Positions 1 to 5,605 of a stretch of DNA of 5,942 bases are shown here, in pieces. Position 1 is the stretch's first letter. Every line of letters begins with the position of its first letter. This DNA is from Rhodospirillales bacterium (GTDB taxonomy: Bacteria; Pseudomonadota; Alphaproteobacteria; Rhodospirillales; JAPHTL01). Under the pieces are notes generated by a model. That model was not told the DNA's origin, did no database searches, and worked only from the letters and a program-made list of their open reading frames with translations. The position numbers and the translations under genes were made by a program. Location of the stretch: positions 1-5,942 of the forward strand of contig JAPHTL010000181.1 in the NCBI GenBank assembly GCA_026193355.1, read 5' to 3'.

Positions 1-258
1 GGTTTCGTCGAAGCGACAATGAAAGAGGAATGGGTTCTCGCCCGCGACCCGTCCAGCGCCAGTATCTATGAGCTTGCACGGGCCCTCGATCTGACATGCG
101 ACCTGTCGAATTACACGCCGCCCGGAAACGAGCCATGGCGGCAAAGGCTTTCGGCGCTTGCGAGACAGGCAGAAGGCGCGCATGAAAATGTCCTGAATGT
201 GACGCTGGCGGAAATCATGGAAGCAGGGGGCGGGGCAGGAGGCAAGGCGGGGGGCTGA
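1..258 (+). CDS. 3' end of an unrecognised gene (5' truncated), Gly-rich C-terminus
   Basis: The reading frame is open from the first base of the window to a TGA at 256-258, giving 85 visible residues. The first ATG, at 19, has no convincing Shine-Dalgarno sequence. The six codons before it stay open and read naturally, so that Met is probably internal and the true start lies upstream of the window. The visible part is mostly helical and polar, with a WRQRLSALARQAEGAHENV stretch, and ends in a low-complexity Gly/Ala/Lys tail. I recognise no domain, signal peptide or membrane segment, and I assign no function. Its codons are GC-rich like those of the neighbouring genes. It converges on the J-domain gene with only 13 bases between the two stop codons. 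That it is a real gene rests on the open frame, the codon use and the neat convergent fit. Confidence 0.5.
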   Translation, partial: GFVEATMKEEWVLARDPSSASIYELARALDLTCDLSNYTPPGNEPWRQRLSALARQAEGAHENVLNVTLAEIMEAGGGAGGKAGG

Positions 259-271
259 ACCCTCCGCAATT

Positions 272-1129
272 TCAGGCCTTGTTCTTTACGGTCTTGCTGT
301 TGCGGACGGGGTAGGGGTGTTTGTTCCCCCAGCGTTTCGCGAAGTCGACCAACTCGGAATCGGGCTTTGATGGAAGGACGACTTTCAGCCGCACATATTG
401 GTCGCCCCGTTGTTCCCCACCGCCTTTCACTGTCGCGGCCTGAAGGCCTTTTCCTTTCAGGCGTAGGGTGGTTCCCGTATTCGAGCCTTCCGGCACCGTC
501 ACCGTAACGGGTCCGTCGATGGTGTCGACGTCGATCCGGCACCCGAGCACGGCCTCGGGAAGGGTGACGGGGACATCAACGTACACATCGCGCCCCTGAA
601 CCGTGTAATCGGGACTGGCCTTTACCTTGATTTCAATGAGGGCATCGCCGGTTTTTCCGCCGTTCAACCCCGTCATGCCCTGGCCTCGCAACCGGAGAAC
701 CTGTCCATCCGTCGTTCCGGCCGGAACCTTGACCTCAAGCCGCTTTCCGGTGGCCATGCTGACGCGTTTCGTCATGCCTTGCGCCGCTTCCAGGAAATCG
801 ACGGCAAGGGTGTACGTCACATCGCTTCCATCGATTCTTATGCTCGCGTGTTCGCTCTGCTTCTTGCGGTAAAAGGCATGAAACGGGTTGGTTCCGGACC
901 ACCGGTCCCGCCCCTTGCCAGCGCCGGGACGAGGGGATTCCTCATCTATGCGTGTTTTGCCGCTCAGTTGTTCGTAGGCGGCGACGACTTCCTTGAAGCG
1001 ATCCTCTACGGCGCGGTCGCCGGGCGAACGGTCCGGGTGGTATTCGCGCACCAGCCGCCTGTAGGCCGACTTGATGTCGGCCTGCGGGGCGTTTCTGTTG
1101 ATGCCTAGAACGCGATAGGGATCTTTCAT
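272..1129 (-). CDS. J-domain co-chaperone without zinc finger (class B, CbpA/DnaJ-like), 285 aa
   Basis: This is a cytoplasmic Hsp40-type co-chaperone expected to stimulate the DnaK ATPase and hand over unfolded clients. Residues 3-57 form the J domain: the start reads DPYRVLGINRNAPQADIKSA, the HPD triad is at 31-33, and helix IV reads RFKEVVAAYEQLS. A linker of about 45 residues follows, only weakly G/F-like (NPFHAF at 81-86). C-terminal substrate domains I (about 102-170, with VKVPAGTTDGQVLRLRGQG) and II (about 174-253, with VTVPEGSNTGTTLRLKGKG) come next, then a basic tail. There are no CxxCxGxG repeats and only one cysteine, so it is not canonical DnaJ. The start fits the J-domain boundary exactly, although no strong Shine-Dalgarno sequence precedes it. 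It begins 19 bases after the stop of the lipoprotein gene on the same strand, so co-transcription and possibly translational coupling are likely. Family assignment is firm. Whether it is the CbpA orthologue is not decided. Confidence 0.93.
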   Translation of the reverse strand: MKDPYRVLGINRNAPQADIKSAYRRLVREYHPDRSPGDRAVEDRFKEVVAAYEQLSGKTRIDEESPRPGAGKGRDRWSGTNPFHAFYRKKQSEHASIRIDGSDVTYTLAVDFLEAAQGMTKRVSMATGKRLEVKVPAGTTDGQVLRLRGQGMTGLNGGKTGDALIEIKVKASPDYTVQGRDVYVDVPVTLPEAVLGCRIDVDTIDGPVTVTVPEGSNTGTTLRLKGKGLQAATVKGGGEQRGDQYVRLKVVLPSKPDSELVDFAKRWGNKHPYPVRNSKTVKNKA

Positions 1130-1148
1130 TTACCAGCCGGTTCGCGGT

Positions 1149-1628
1149 TCAGTTCACAATGCGCCAGGTTCCGTCGGGTTCCCGGCAGGCCGTTCCAACG
1201 ACCTGTTCCGTCCGGCCGTCGATGGTGACGGTTTGCGTGTATTCCCGGCAAGGTCGGTCGGCCGATGCCTCATAGGTGCGCACGGGGGTTACCGTGCCGG
1301 AATGGCCGGTATCCGGGTTCGACCACGATGACGAGGCGCCGTTTCGGTTGTTTTCGAGGGCCCCCTGCGTCGTTTGCTGCATCTTGTTGCGGTCGACATC
1401 GTCCATGGTGCGGCCGATCTGGTTGCCCAGATAGGCGCCTGCCAGCGTACCGACGGCGACGCCGACCAACCGTCCACGACCCTCGCCAACCTGCGCGCCC
1501 AGCAGCGCGCCCGCGGCTGCGCCAAGCAGGGTTCCAACGGTCTCACTCGGTCTTTGCTGCTGATCGGCGGCGCATCCTGCAAGGAAAGCGACACCGACAA
1601 TTGCTGCGGCCATACGTTTCGCAATCAT
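1149..1628 (-). CDS. Glycine-zipper surface-antigen lipoprotein (Rickettsia 17-kDa-antigen-like), 159 aa
   Basis: This is a predicted envelope lipoprotein. The N-terminus is a short basic and hydrophobic signal peptide ending in the lipobox Leu16-Ala-Gly-Cys19. The +2 residue after Cys19 is Ala rather than Asp, which suits sorting to the outer membrane. Residues 32-72 are a double glycine zipper with Gly every four residues (G32, G36, G40, G44, G48, then G56, G60, G64, G68, G72), the pattern of the '2TM glycine zipper' and 17-kDa surface antigen families. A Ser/Asn-rich linker follows. The C-terminal domain (about 117-159) resembles the 17-kDa antigen C-terminus, with CREYTQTVTIDGRTEQVVG and CREPDGTWRIVN, and carries Cys127 and Cys148, a possible disulfide. 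An AGAGGA Shine-Dalgarno sequence at 1635-1640 (minus strand), six bases before the ATG, supports the start. Its precise role is unknown; members are structural or antigenic envelope proteins. It leads the two-gene unit with the J-domain gene. Confidence 0.9.
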   Translation of the reverse strand: MIAKRMAAAIVGVAFLAGCAADQQQRPSETVGTLLGAAAGALLGAQVGEGRGRLVGVAVGTLAGAYLGNQIGRTMDDVDRNKMQQTTQGALENNRNGASSSWSNPDTGHSGTVTPVRTYEASADRPCREYTQTVTIDGRTEQVVGTACREPDGTWRIVN

Positions 1629-1652
1629 AGCTGATCCTCTCGACAGCTGTTC

Positions 1653-1681
1653 TTGACATCAGGGAATAACGGACTTTCCCT
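1653..1681 (+). promoter_or_regulatory. Candidate pdxH promoter: perfect -35 overlapped downstream by an AGGGAA/TTCCCT dyad
   Basis: The 186-base spacer between the divergent lipoprotein and pdxH genes holds a perfect TTGACA at 1653-1658 on the plus strand. A 17-base spacer would put the -10 at 1676-1681 (TTCCCT), a poor match to TATAAT, so the promoter call is tentative. The same bases form the right arm of a perfect 6-bp dyad, AGGGAA (1661-1666) and TTCCCT (1676-1681), nine bases apart, where an operator would be expected. An 8-bp palindrome ACAGCTGT lies just upstream at 1643-1650. If used, the promoter would give pdxH an untranslated leader of about 125 bases. Confidence 0.3.
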
Positions 1682-1751
1682 ACTGAGTGATTAACGCCGA
1701 CAATTTTCCCCGTCTTGCATCCTGCGGGGAGATGTACGTTATCTAGGGGCT

Positions 1752-1789
1752 GGACCGTTACTCCACTACCCCTTATGTAACCAATGTCC
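1752..1789 (+). other. Imperfect dyad/hairpin in the pdxH leader
   Basis: Two nested complementary segments lie 25-60 bases before the pdxH start. GGAC (1752-1755) pairs with GTCC (1786-1789), and inside it GTTAC (1757-1761) pairs with GTAAC (1777-1781). An alternative pairing, AGGGG (1745-1749) with CCCCT (1769-1773), would compete with it. A separate small stem lies further upstream, TCCCCG (1707-1712) with CGGGGA (1725-1730). None is followed by a T-run, so they are not terminators. They could be a folded leader, a protein site, or chance. I match them to no known riboswitch. Confidence 0.25.
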
Positions 1790-1814
1790 CCATAAAGTTT
1801 GCAGCGGCCAGACA

Positions 1815-2405
1815 ATGAGCGTCATCAAAATCGAAGAACCCATAAACCAGTTCAGGGAATGGTACGCCGCCGCCCAAAAGGCGGAGCCCGATTATCCTGA
1901 CGCGGCCTCACTCGCTACCGCGACCTCCGAGGGGCGTCCTTCTGCGCGCATGGTTCTTGTGAAGGCAGTGGATGAGCGCGGGTTCGTCTTCTACACCAAC
2001 CTGCAAAGCCGAAAAGGCGGGGAGCTTGCGGATAATCCATTCGCCGCGCTGTGCTTTCACTGGAAATCGCAAAAACGGCAAGTGCGTATCGAAGGCCCCG
2101 TCGAAGCCGTTGATGTTGCCGAGGCCGACGCCTATTTCGCTTCACGCCCGCGTATGAGCCAGATCGGCGCATGGGCGTCAAAGCAGTCGCAGCCCTTGAC
2201 CGGGCGCATGCAGCTTGAAAAACGAATCGCCGAATATACGGCGAAGTTTCATGTCGGCGCCGTCCCGCGGCCGGAATTCTGGTCCGGGTTTCGGATCGTT
2301 CCCGATCGCATTGAGTTCTGGGAAGAAGTGACGTTTCGGCTGCATGAGCGGCTGGTGTACCATCGCACGGCCGATGGCTGGCGCACGGAACGTCTGTTCC
2401 CATGA
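1815..2405 (+). CDS. pdxH: Pyridoxamine/pyridoxine 5'-phosphate oxidase, 196 aa
   Basis: PdxH is the FMN-dependent cytoplasmic enzyme that oxidises pyridoxine or pyridoxamine 5'-phosphate to pyridoxal 5'-phosphate, the final step of vitamin B6 synthesis and salvage. The sequence matches the family along its whole length. GRPSARMVLVK at 40-50 (FMN phosphate and substrate Lys50), FVFYTNLQSRKGGEL at 57-71, RQVRIEGPVE at 88-97, YFASRPRMSQIGAWASKQS at 107-125 (substrate-contacting Tyr107, Arg111, Ser115), FWSGFR at 155-160, and the C-terminal active-site RLH at 175-177 are all present. The chain ends in RLFP where E. coli has RLAP. It is shorter than the 218-residue E. coli enzyme because the variable N-terminal arm is reduced, which is common in this family. 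The ATG at 1815 fits the family start, but no strong Shine-Dalgarno sequence precedes it. fieF follows 40 bases downstream on the same strand, and the pair is probably co-transcribed. Confidence 0.97.
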   Translation: MSVIKIEEPINQFREWYAAAQKAEPDYPDAASLATATSEGRPSARMVLVKAVDERGFVFYTNLQSRKGGELADNPFAALCFHWKSQKRQVRIEGPVEAVDVAEADAYFASRPRMSQIGAWASKQSQPLTGRMQLEKRIAEYTAKFHVGAVPRPEFWSGFRIVPDRIEFWEEVTFRLHERLVYHRTADGWRTERLFP

Positions 2406-2445
2406 CCGAAAACCCAGGATGACATGCAAGGAGATCATCGGATAA

Positions 2446-3405
2446 ATGGCTGCCGACCCCGATAACAGGCAGAGTGACGCCGTGATGGCGGGTCGCGGTT
2501 CGGCTGCCGCCGATTCGGCGCGTCTTATGCGGATGGCGACTTATGCCTCGGTTTCGGTCGCGGGTATCCTCATCATTTGCAAACTTGTCGCCTGGGCGAT
2601 GACAGACAGCATCAGCATCCTTTCAACGCTGGTCGACTCGATGCTTGACGCCCTTGCTTCACTGGTCAATCTGTTCGCGGTTCGCCATGCGCTGGAACCG
2701 GCAGACAAGGAGCATCGCTTCGGCCACGGAAAGGCCGAGCCACTGGCTGGCATGGCCCAGGCCGCCTTTATCAGTGGTTCCGCCGTGTTTCTCATCTTGC
2801 AGGCCGGTGAGCGGTTGGCCCGCCCACAAGCCATCGAGAACCCCGATGTTGGCTATGTCGTCATGGGCATCTCGATCGTGCTTACGCTGATTCTGGTGAT
2901 ATACCAGCGTCATGTGATCAGGCGAACAGGATCGGTGGCGATCAGCGCCGATTCCCTGCACTACGAGGCCGACTTGCTGGTCAACGGCAGCGTTGTCGTC
3001 TCGCTTCTTCTCGTTTCGCAACTCGGCTGGGTGCATGCCGATCCCCTGTTTGCCATCGCCATCGCCGCCTACATCATCTGGGGCGCGTGGAAAATCGTCA
3101 GGGAATCCCTGACTCACCTGATGGACAGGGAATTGCCGGACGAGGAGCGTGGAAAAATCCGCTCTGTCGTGCTTGCCCATCCCAAGGTCGAGGGTATGCA
3201 CGACCTGAGGACGCGGATGTCGGGCCAGGACATCTTTATCCAGTTCCACATCGAGATGGATCCGGAGATGCCCCTGCGAGAAGCCCACAGCATCGCCGAC
3301 GAAGTTATGTGGGCGGTCGAGGAGGCCTTCCCGAAGGCCGACGTTCTGGTCCATCAAGATCCCGTCGGGCTCCAGGAGGCGCCCTCGCCGCTTGTCAGGC
3401 CATGA
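2446..3405 (+). CDS. fieF: Cation diffusion facilitator (FieF/YiiP-type Zn/Fe efflux transporter), 319 aa
   Basis: This is an inner-membrane, proton-coupled exporter of divalent metals (Zn, Fe, Cd) in the FieF/YiiP branch. About six membrane segments lie in residues 31-217, followed by a cytoplasmic C-terminal domain. By alignment from memory to E. coli FieF, every metal site is present. Transport site A is D64 and D68 (VDSMLD) with H172 and D176 (HYEAD). Site B is D87, H90 and H94 (ADKEHRFGHGKAE). Binuclear site C is H252, H268, H281, H303 and D305 (GMHDLRT, QFHIEM, EAHSIAD, VHQDP). The N-terminus is about 20 residues longer than in E. coli. AAGGAG at 2428-2433, 12 bases before the ATG, supports this start, though that spacing is long. 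Met14 (2485) is an alternative start but lacks a clear Shine-Dalgarno sequence. The gene lies 40 bases after pdxH. Metal specificity cannot be read from the sequence alone. Confidence 0.95.
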   Translation: MAADPDNRQSDAVMAGRGSAAADSARLMRMATYASVSVAGILIICKLVAWAMTDSISILSTLVDSMLDALASLVNLFAVRHALEPADKEHRFGHGKAEPLAGMAQAAFISGSAVFLILQAGERLARPQAIENPDVGYVVMGISIVLTLILVIYQRHVIRRTGSVAISADSLHYEADLLVNGSVVVSLLLVSQLGWVHADPLFAIAIAAYIIWGAWKIVRESLTHLMDRELPDEERGKIRSVVLAHPKVEGMHDLRTRMSGQDIFIQFHIEMDPEMPLREAHSIADEVMWAVEEAFPKADVLVHQDPVGLQEAPSPLVRP

Positions 3406-3498
3406 TCGATCGAATGTTGTTTTGATTCGTTTAAAACCCCGGAAATCAGGGGGAAAAGCATAAAAATGACTTCAAGGAATCTGGATATTGAAGAATGC

Positions 3499-3527
3499 CT
3501 GTGCTAGCCTTTTGGCGTAGTGATAAC
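3499..3527 (+). promoter_or_regulatory. Weak candidate promoter for the YdcH-family gene
   Basis: The 143-base gap after fieF is noticeably AT-richer than its surroundings, as expected of a promoter region. CTGTGC (3499-3504) and GATAAC (3522-3527) are separated by 17 bases, the same layout as the candidate promoter before the CBS gene. GATAAC matches TATAAT at four of six bases. This would start transcription very close to the ribosome-binding site. An alternative -10 is the TGCTAG region at 3502-3507, which gives a more usual leader but has no good -35. The evidence is slight. Confidence 0.2.
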
Positions 3528-3548
3528 AGTTAAGGGAGGACCCCCGCC

Positions 3549-3713
3549 ATGAGCGTGCAAGACCGGATCCAGGCCCTACGTGACAAACACGAAAGCCTGG
3601 AAGTCACCCTTGAAAAAGAAACCGCCCGCCCCCTTCCCGACGATGCTCTGATAGCCGATATCAAACGGCAAAAACTCAAGATCAAAGATGAATTGGCCGA
3701 CCTCCAGACGTAA
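3549..3713 (+). CDS. Small YdcH/DUF465-family protein, 54 aa
   Basis: A short, highly charged, almost wholly helical protein that a minimum-length filter would drop. It starts at an ATG preceded by a near-perfect Shine-Dalgarno sequence, GGGAGGA (3534-3540), with eight bases between. It ends at TAA (3711-3713). The protein starts MSVQDRIQALRDKHESLE and shows the DUF465 pattern: an N-terminal helix with a conserved His-x-x-Leu-Glu (His14 to Glu18), a central Pro-x-Pro-Asp turn (28-31, PLPD), then IADIKRQKLKIKDELADL (35-52), the family's Lys-rich 'LKKQKLxLKDEI' helix. The two helices probably form a hairpin or coiled coil. Members are common in proteobacteria, and to my knowledge no clear biochemical role is established. 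No membrane segment or cysteine is present. It is 143 bases from fieF and has its own strong terminator, so it is probably a single-gene unit. Confidence 0.88.
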   Translation: MSVQDRIQALRDKHESLEVTLEKETARPLPDDALIADIKRQKLKIKDELADLQT

Positions 3714-3778
3714 CGTCGAAGGAGGCTTGAGGCTCTTGAATCGAGTTTTCGCGGCTTTTTGATCCGCGCCTGGAACGC

Positions 3779-3818
3779 CACCCCCGCAGCGCCCGATGAG
3801 AGGCTGCGGGGGTGTTTT
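3779..3818 (+). terminator. Strong intrinsic terminator downstream of the YdcH-family gene
   Basis: A perfect 12-bp GC-rich stem pairs CACCCCCGCAGC (3779-3790) with GCTGCGGGGGTG (3803-3814) across a 12-base loop. TTTT (3815-3818) and then CATTTG follow. The T-run is on the plus strand only, so it ends transcription coming from the YdcH-family gene, 65 bases upstream, and any read-through from pdxH-fieF. For the convergent acyl-CoA synthetase (stop at 3859) the same stem would lie 44 bases downstream but without a U-tract, so it would act only as a hairpin or roadblock. Confidence 0.85.
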
Positions 3819-3858
3819 CATTTGCGGTGATGAATGCCCAGACGGAACAAGCGGCGGA

Positions 3859-5490
3859 CTACAGCGCGGCCGCCTGATCGCGCAGCCTGAATTTCTGGAC
3901 CTTGCCGGTTGAGGTCTTGGGTAGTTCCGTGAAAACGACGTGGCGCGGGCATTTAAAGCGCGCCAGGTTTTCGCGGCAAAATGCGATGATGTCGTCTTCT
4001 GTAACTGTTCCTTCCCGCCCCGGCTTCAGTTCCACGAAGGCGCATGGCGTTTCGCCCCACTTGTCGTCTGGTCTTGCGACGACGGCGGCGGCGAAAACCG
4101 CCTCGTGCCGGGTGATGGTGTCTTCAACCTCAATGGAACTGATGTTTTCCCCACCCGAGATGATGATGTCCTTCGAGCGGTCCTTCAGCTTGATGTAACC
4201 ATCGGGTTGCATGACGCCGAGGTCCCCCGAGTGGAACCATCCGCCCGCGAAGGATTCCGCGCTGGCCTTCGGGTTCTTCAGATAACCCTTCATCACGATG
4301 TTGCCCTTGAACATAACCTCGCCCATGGTTTCGCCATCGGCGGGAACGGGCGTCATGGTTTCGGGGTCGATCACATTCAGGCCTTCAAGCATGTGATAGC
4401 GAACGCCCTGACGGCCTTTCTTTACCGTCTGCTTTTCGATCGGCAGGTCATTCCATTCCGGATTCCATGCGCACATGGTGGCCGGACCATAGGTTTCGGT
4501 CAGGCCATAGACATGGGTGACGTTGAAGCCGGCCTTCTGCATGTTTTCCAGCGTGGCGGCCGGGGGCGGGGCCGCGGCCGTCATCACCTCGACCTTGTGA
4601 TCGAAATTGCGGCGTTCGGCATCCGATGCATTGATCACGAAGTTCAGGACAATCGGCGCGCCGCAGAAGTGTGTCGCCTTTTCGTCTGCTATGGCTGCGA
4701 ATATGTTTCCGGCGCTGACCTTGCGCAGGCAAAGGCTTGTCCCGGCTATGGCGGCCAGCGTCCAGGGAAAGCACCAGCCGTTGCAATGAAACATCGGCAG
4801 GGTCCACAGGTATCGGGGATGATGGCCCAGGTTCCAGCCGACGGCATTGTTGACGGCGTTAAGATAAGCGCCCCGATGGTGATAGACGACGCCCTTTGGG
4901 TTGCCCGTCGTCCCTGAGGTGTAATTGAGCGAGATGGCATCCCATTCGTCTGCGGGCATGATCCAGGGGAAGTCGTCATCGCCTTCCGCCAGCAGGGCCT
5001 CGTAGTCCTTTTCACCGAGTTTGTCGCCACGAACATCCGCTATCGGGTCGTCAACGTCGATAACGGGAAGATCCCGCCCGATTTTTGCCAAGGCCTCCTT
5101 GACTGTATCGGCAAACTCCGTGTCGGTGATCAGCAGCTTCGCTTCACCGTGGTTGAGGATGAAGGCGATGGCCGTAGCATCCAGCCGCGTGTTCATGGTG
5201 TTCAGCACCGCGCCGGTAACGGGAACGCCAAAGTGGCATTCGTACATTTCCGGGGTGTTGGACAACATGACGGCGACCGTGTCGCCCTTTCCCAGGCCGC
5301 GCCTCGTCAGGGCCGAGGCTAGGCGCCGGCAACGCCGGAACGTTTCCGACCATGTGTATCGACGGTCACCATGAACAACGGACTCGTGGTCGGGATAGAC
5401 GGCCGCTGATCGTTCGATGAAAGTCAGGGGGCTGATCGGCGTGTAGTTCGCCGGGTTCTTTTCCAAGTCGGTATCATAGATACTGCCCAT
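3859..5490 (-). CDS. AMP-forming acyl-CoA synthetase (medium/long-chain or aryl acid CoA ligase), 543 aa
   Basis: An ANL-superfamily adenylating enzyme that activates a carboxylic acid with ATP and then forms the CoA thioester. All core motifs are intact: the P-loop YTSGTTGNPKG at 190-200, VYGLTETYGP at 327-336, GGWFHSGDLG at 416-425, the hinge and GGENIS region YIKLKDRSKDIIISGGENIS at 432-451, and the C-terminal PKTSTGKVQKFRLRD with catalytic Lys530. The 543-residue length is typical of the acyl-activating-enzyme branch. That branch also shows the AWNPEWNDLPIEKQ insert at 341-354 and an N-terminus of the form 'DLEKNPANYTPISPLTFIERSAAVYPD'. The frame stays open to an ATG at 5667, but the start at 5490 is preferred. 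It sits eight bases after an AAGGA Shine-Dalgarno sequence and matches where family members begin. The substrate cannot be fixed from sequence. The gene is divergent from the CBS-domain gene. Confidence 0.95.
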   Translation of the reverse strand: MGSIYDTDLEKNPANYTPISPLTFIERSAAVYPDHESVVHGDRRYTWSETFRRCRRLASALTRRGLGKGDTVAVMLSNTPEMYECHFGVPVTGAVLNTMNTRLDATAIAFILNHGEAKLLITDTEFADTVKEALAKIGRDLPVIDVDDPIADVRGDKLGEKDYEALLAEGDDDFPWIMPADEWDAISLNYTSGTTGNPKGVVYHHRGAYLNAVNNAVGWNLGHHPRYLWTLPMFHCNGWCFPWTLAAIAGTSLCLRKVSAGNIFAAIADEKATHFCGAPIVLNFVINASDAERRNFDHKVEVMTAAAPPPAATLENMQKAGFNVTHVYGLTETYGPATMCAWNPEWNDLPIEKQTVKKGRQGVRYHMLEGLNVIDPETMTPVPADGETMGEVMFKGNIVMKGYLKNPKASAESFAGGWFHSGDLGVMQPDGYIKLKDRSKDIIISGGENISSIEVEDTITRHEAVFAAAVVARPDDKWGETPCAFVELKPGREGTVTEDDIIAFCRENLARFKCPRHVVFTELPKTSTGKVQKFRLRDQAAAL

Positions 5491-5496
5491 CGGGTG

Positions 5497-5504
5497 CTTC
5501 CTTC
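5497..5504 (-). promoter_or_regulatory. Ribosome-binding site that fixes the acyl-CoA synthetase start
   Basis: On the minus strand this reads GAAGGAAG. Its AAGGA core (5499-5503) lies eight bases before the ATG at 5490. The upstream in-frame ATGs at 5592 and 5667 lie beyond the expected family N-terminus. This favours the 543-residue protein over the 602-residue one. Confidence 0.7.
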
Positions 5505-5605
5505 TCTGCGGCGCCGTTTTAATACCTTTCGGCAGGAAAGGCGGCACCTTGCCATATTCGACCTTCGGGAAAAAGCATTCCGCATTGGCCATAGGGAAAA
5601 AATGA

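Noticed and set aside
111..542. Minus-strand open frame (143 codons) across the first gene and the J-domain gene
   Set aside because: It overlaps the conserved C-terminal domains of the J-protein in another frame and gives an Arg/Pro-rich product without features.
1738..1744. Second pdxH promoter from TTGCAT (1715-1720) with GTTATCT as -10
   Set aside because: The -10 match is poor at every acceptable spacing, and the -35 is inside a small stem.
2659..3357. Minus-strand open frame (232 codons) opposite fieF
   Set aside because: It is antisense to a complete, fully motif-conserved transporter. The product is His/Asp-rich without a recognisable fold, which is typical of a shadow frame.
3411..3433. 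CGAAT/ATTCG hairpin followed by TTT as a fieF terminator
   Set aside because: It is a five-pair, AT-rich stem with a nine-base loop and only three Ts, too weak to call.
3437..3453. CCCC/GGGG hairpin after fieF, followed by TTTT when read on the minus strand
   Set aside because: The stem is only four pairs and no minus-strand gene ends nearby, so it is not supported as a terminator.
3940..4917. Long plus-strand open frame (325 codons) opposite the acyl-CoA synthetase
   Set aside because: It lies wholly antisense to a gene with every catalytic motif intact, and its translation shows no domain. It is the usual open shadow of a GC-rich coding strand.
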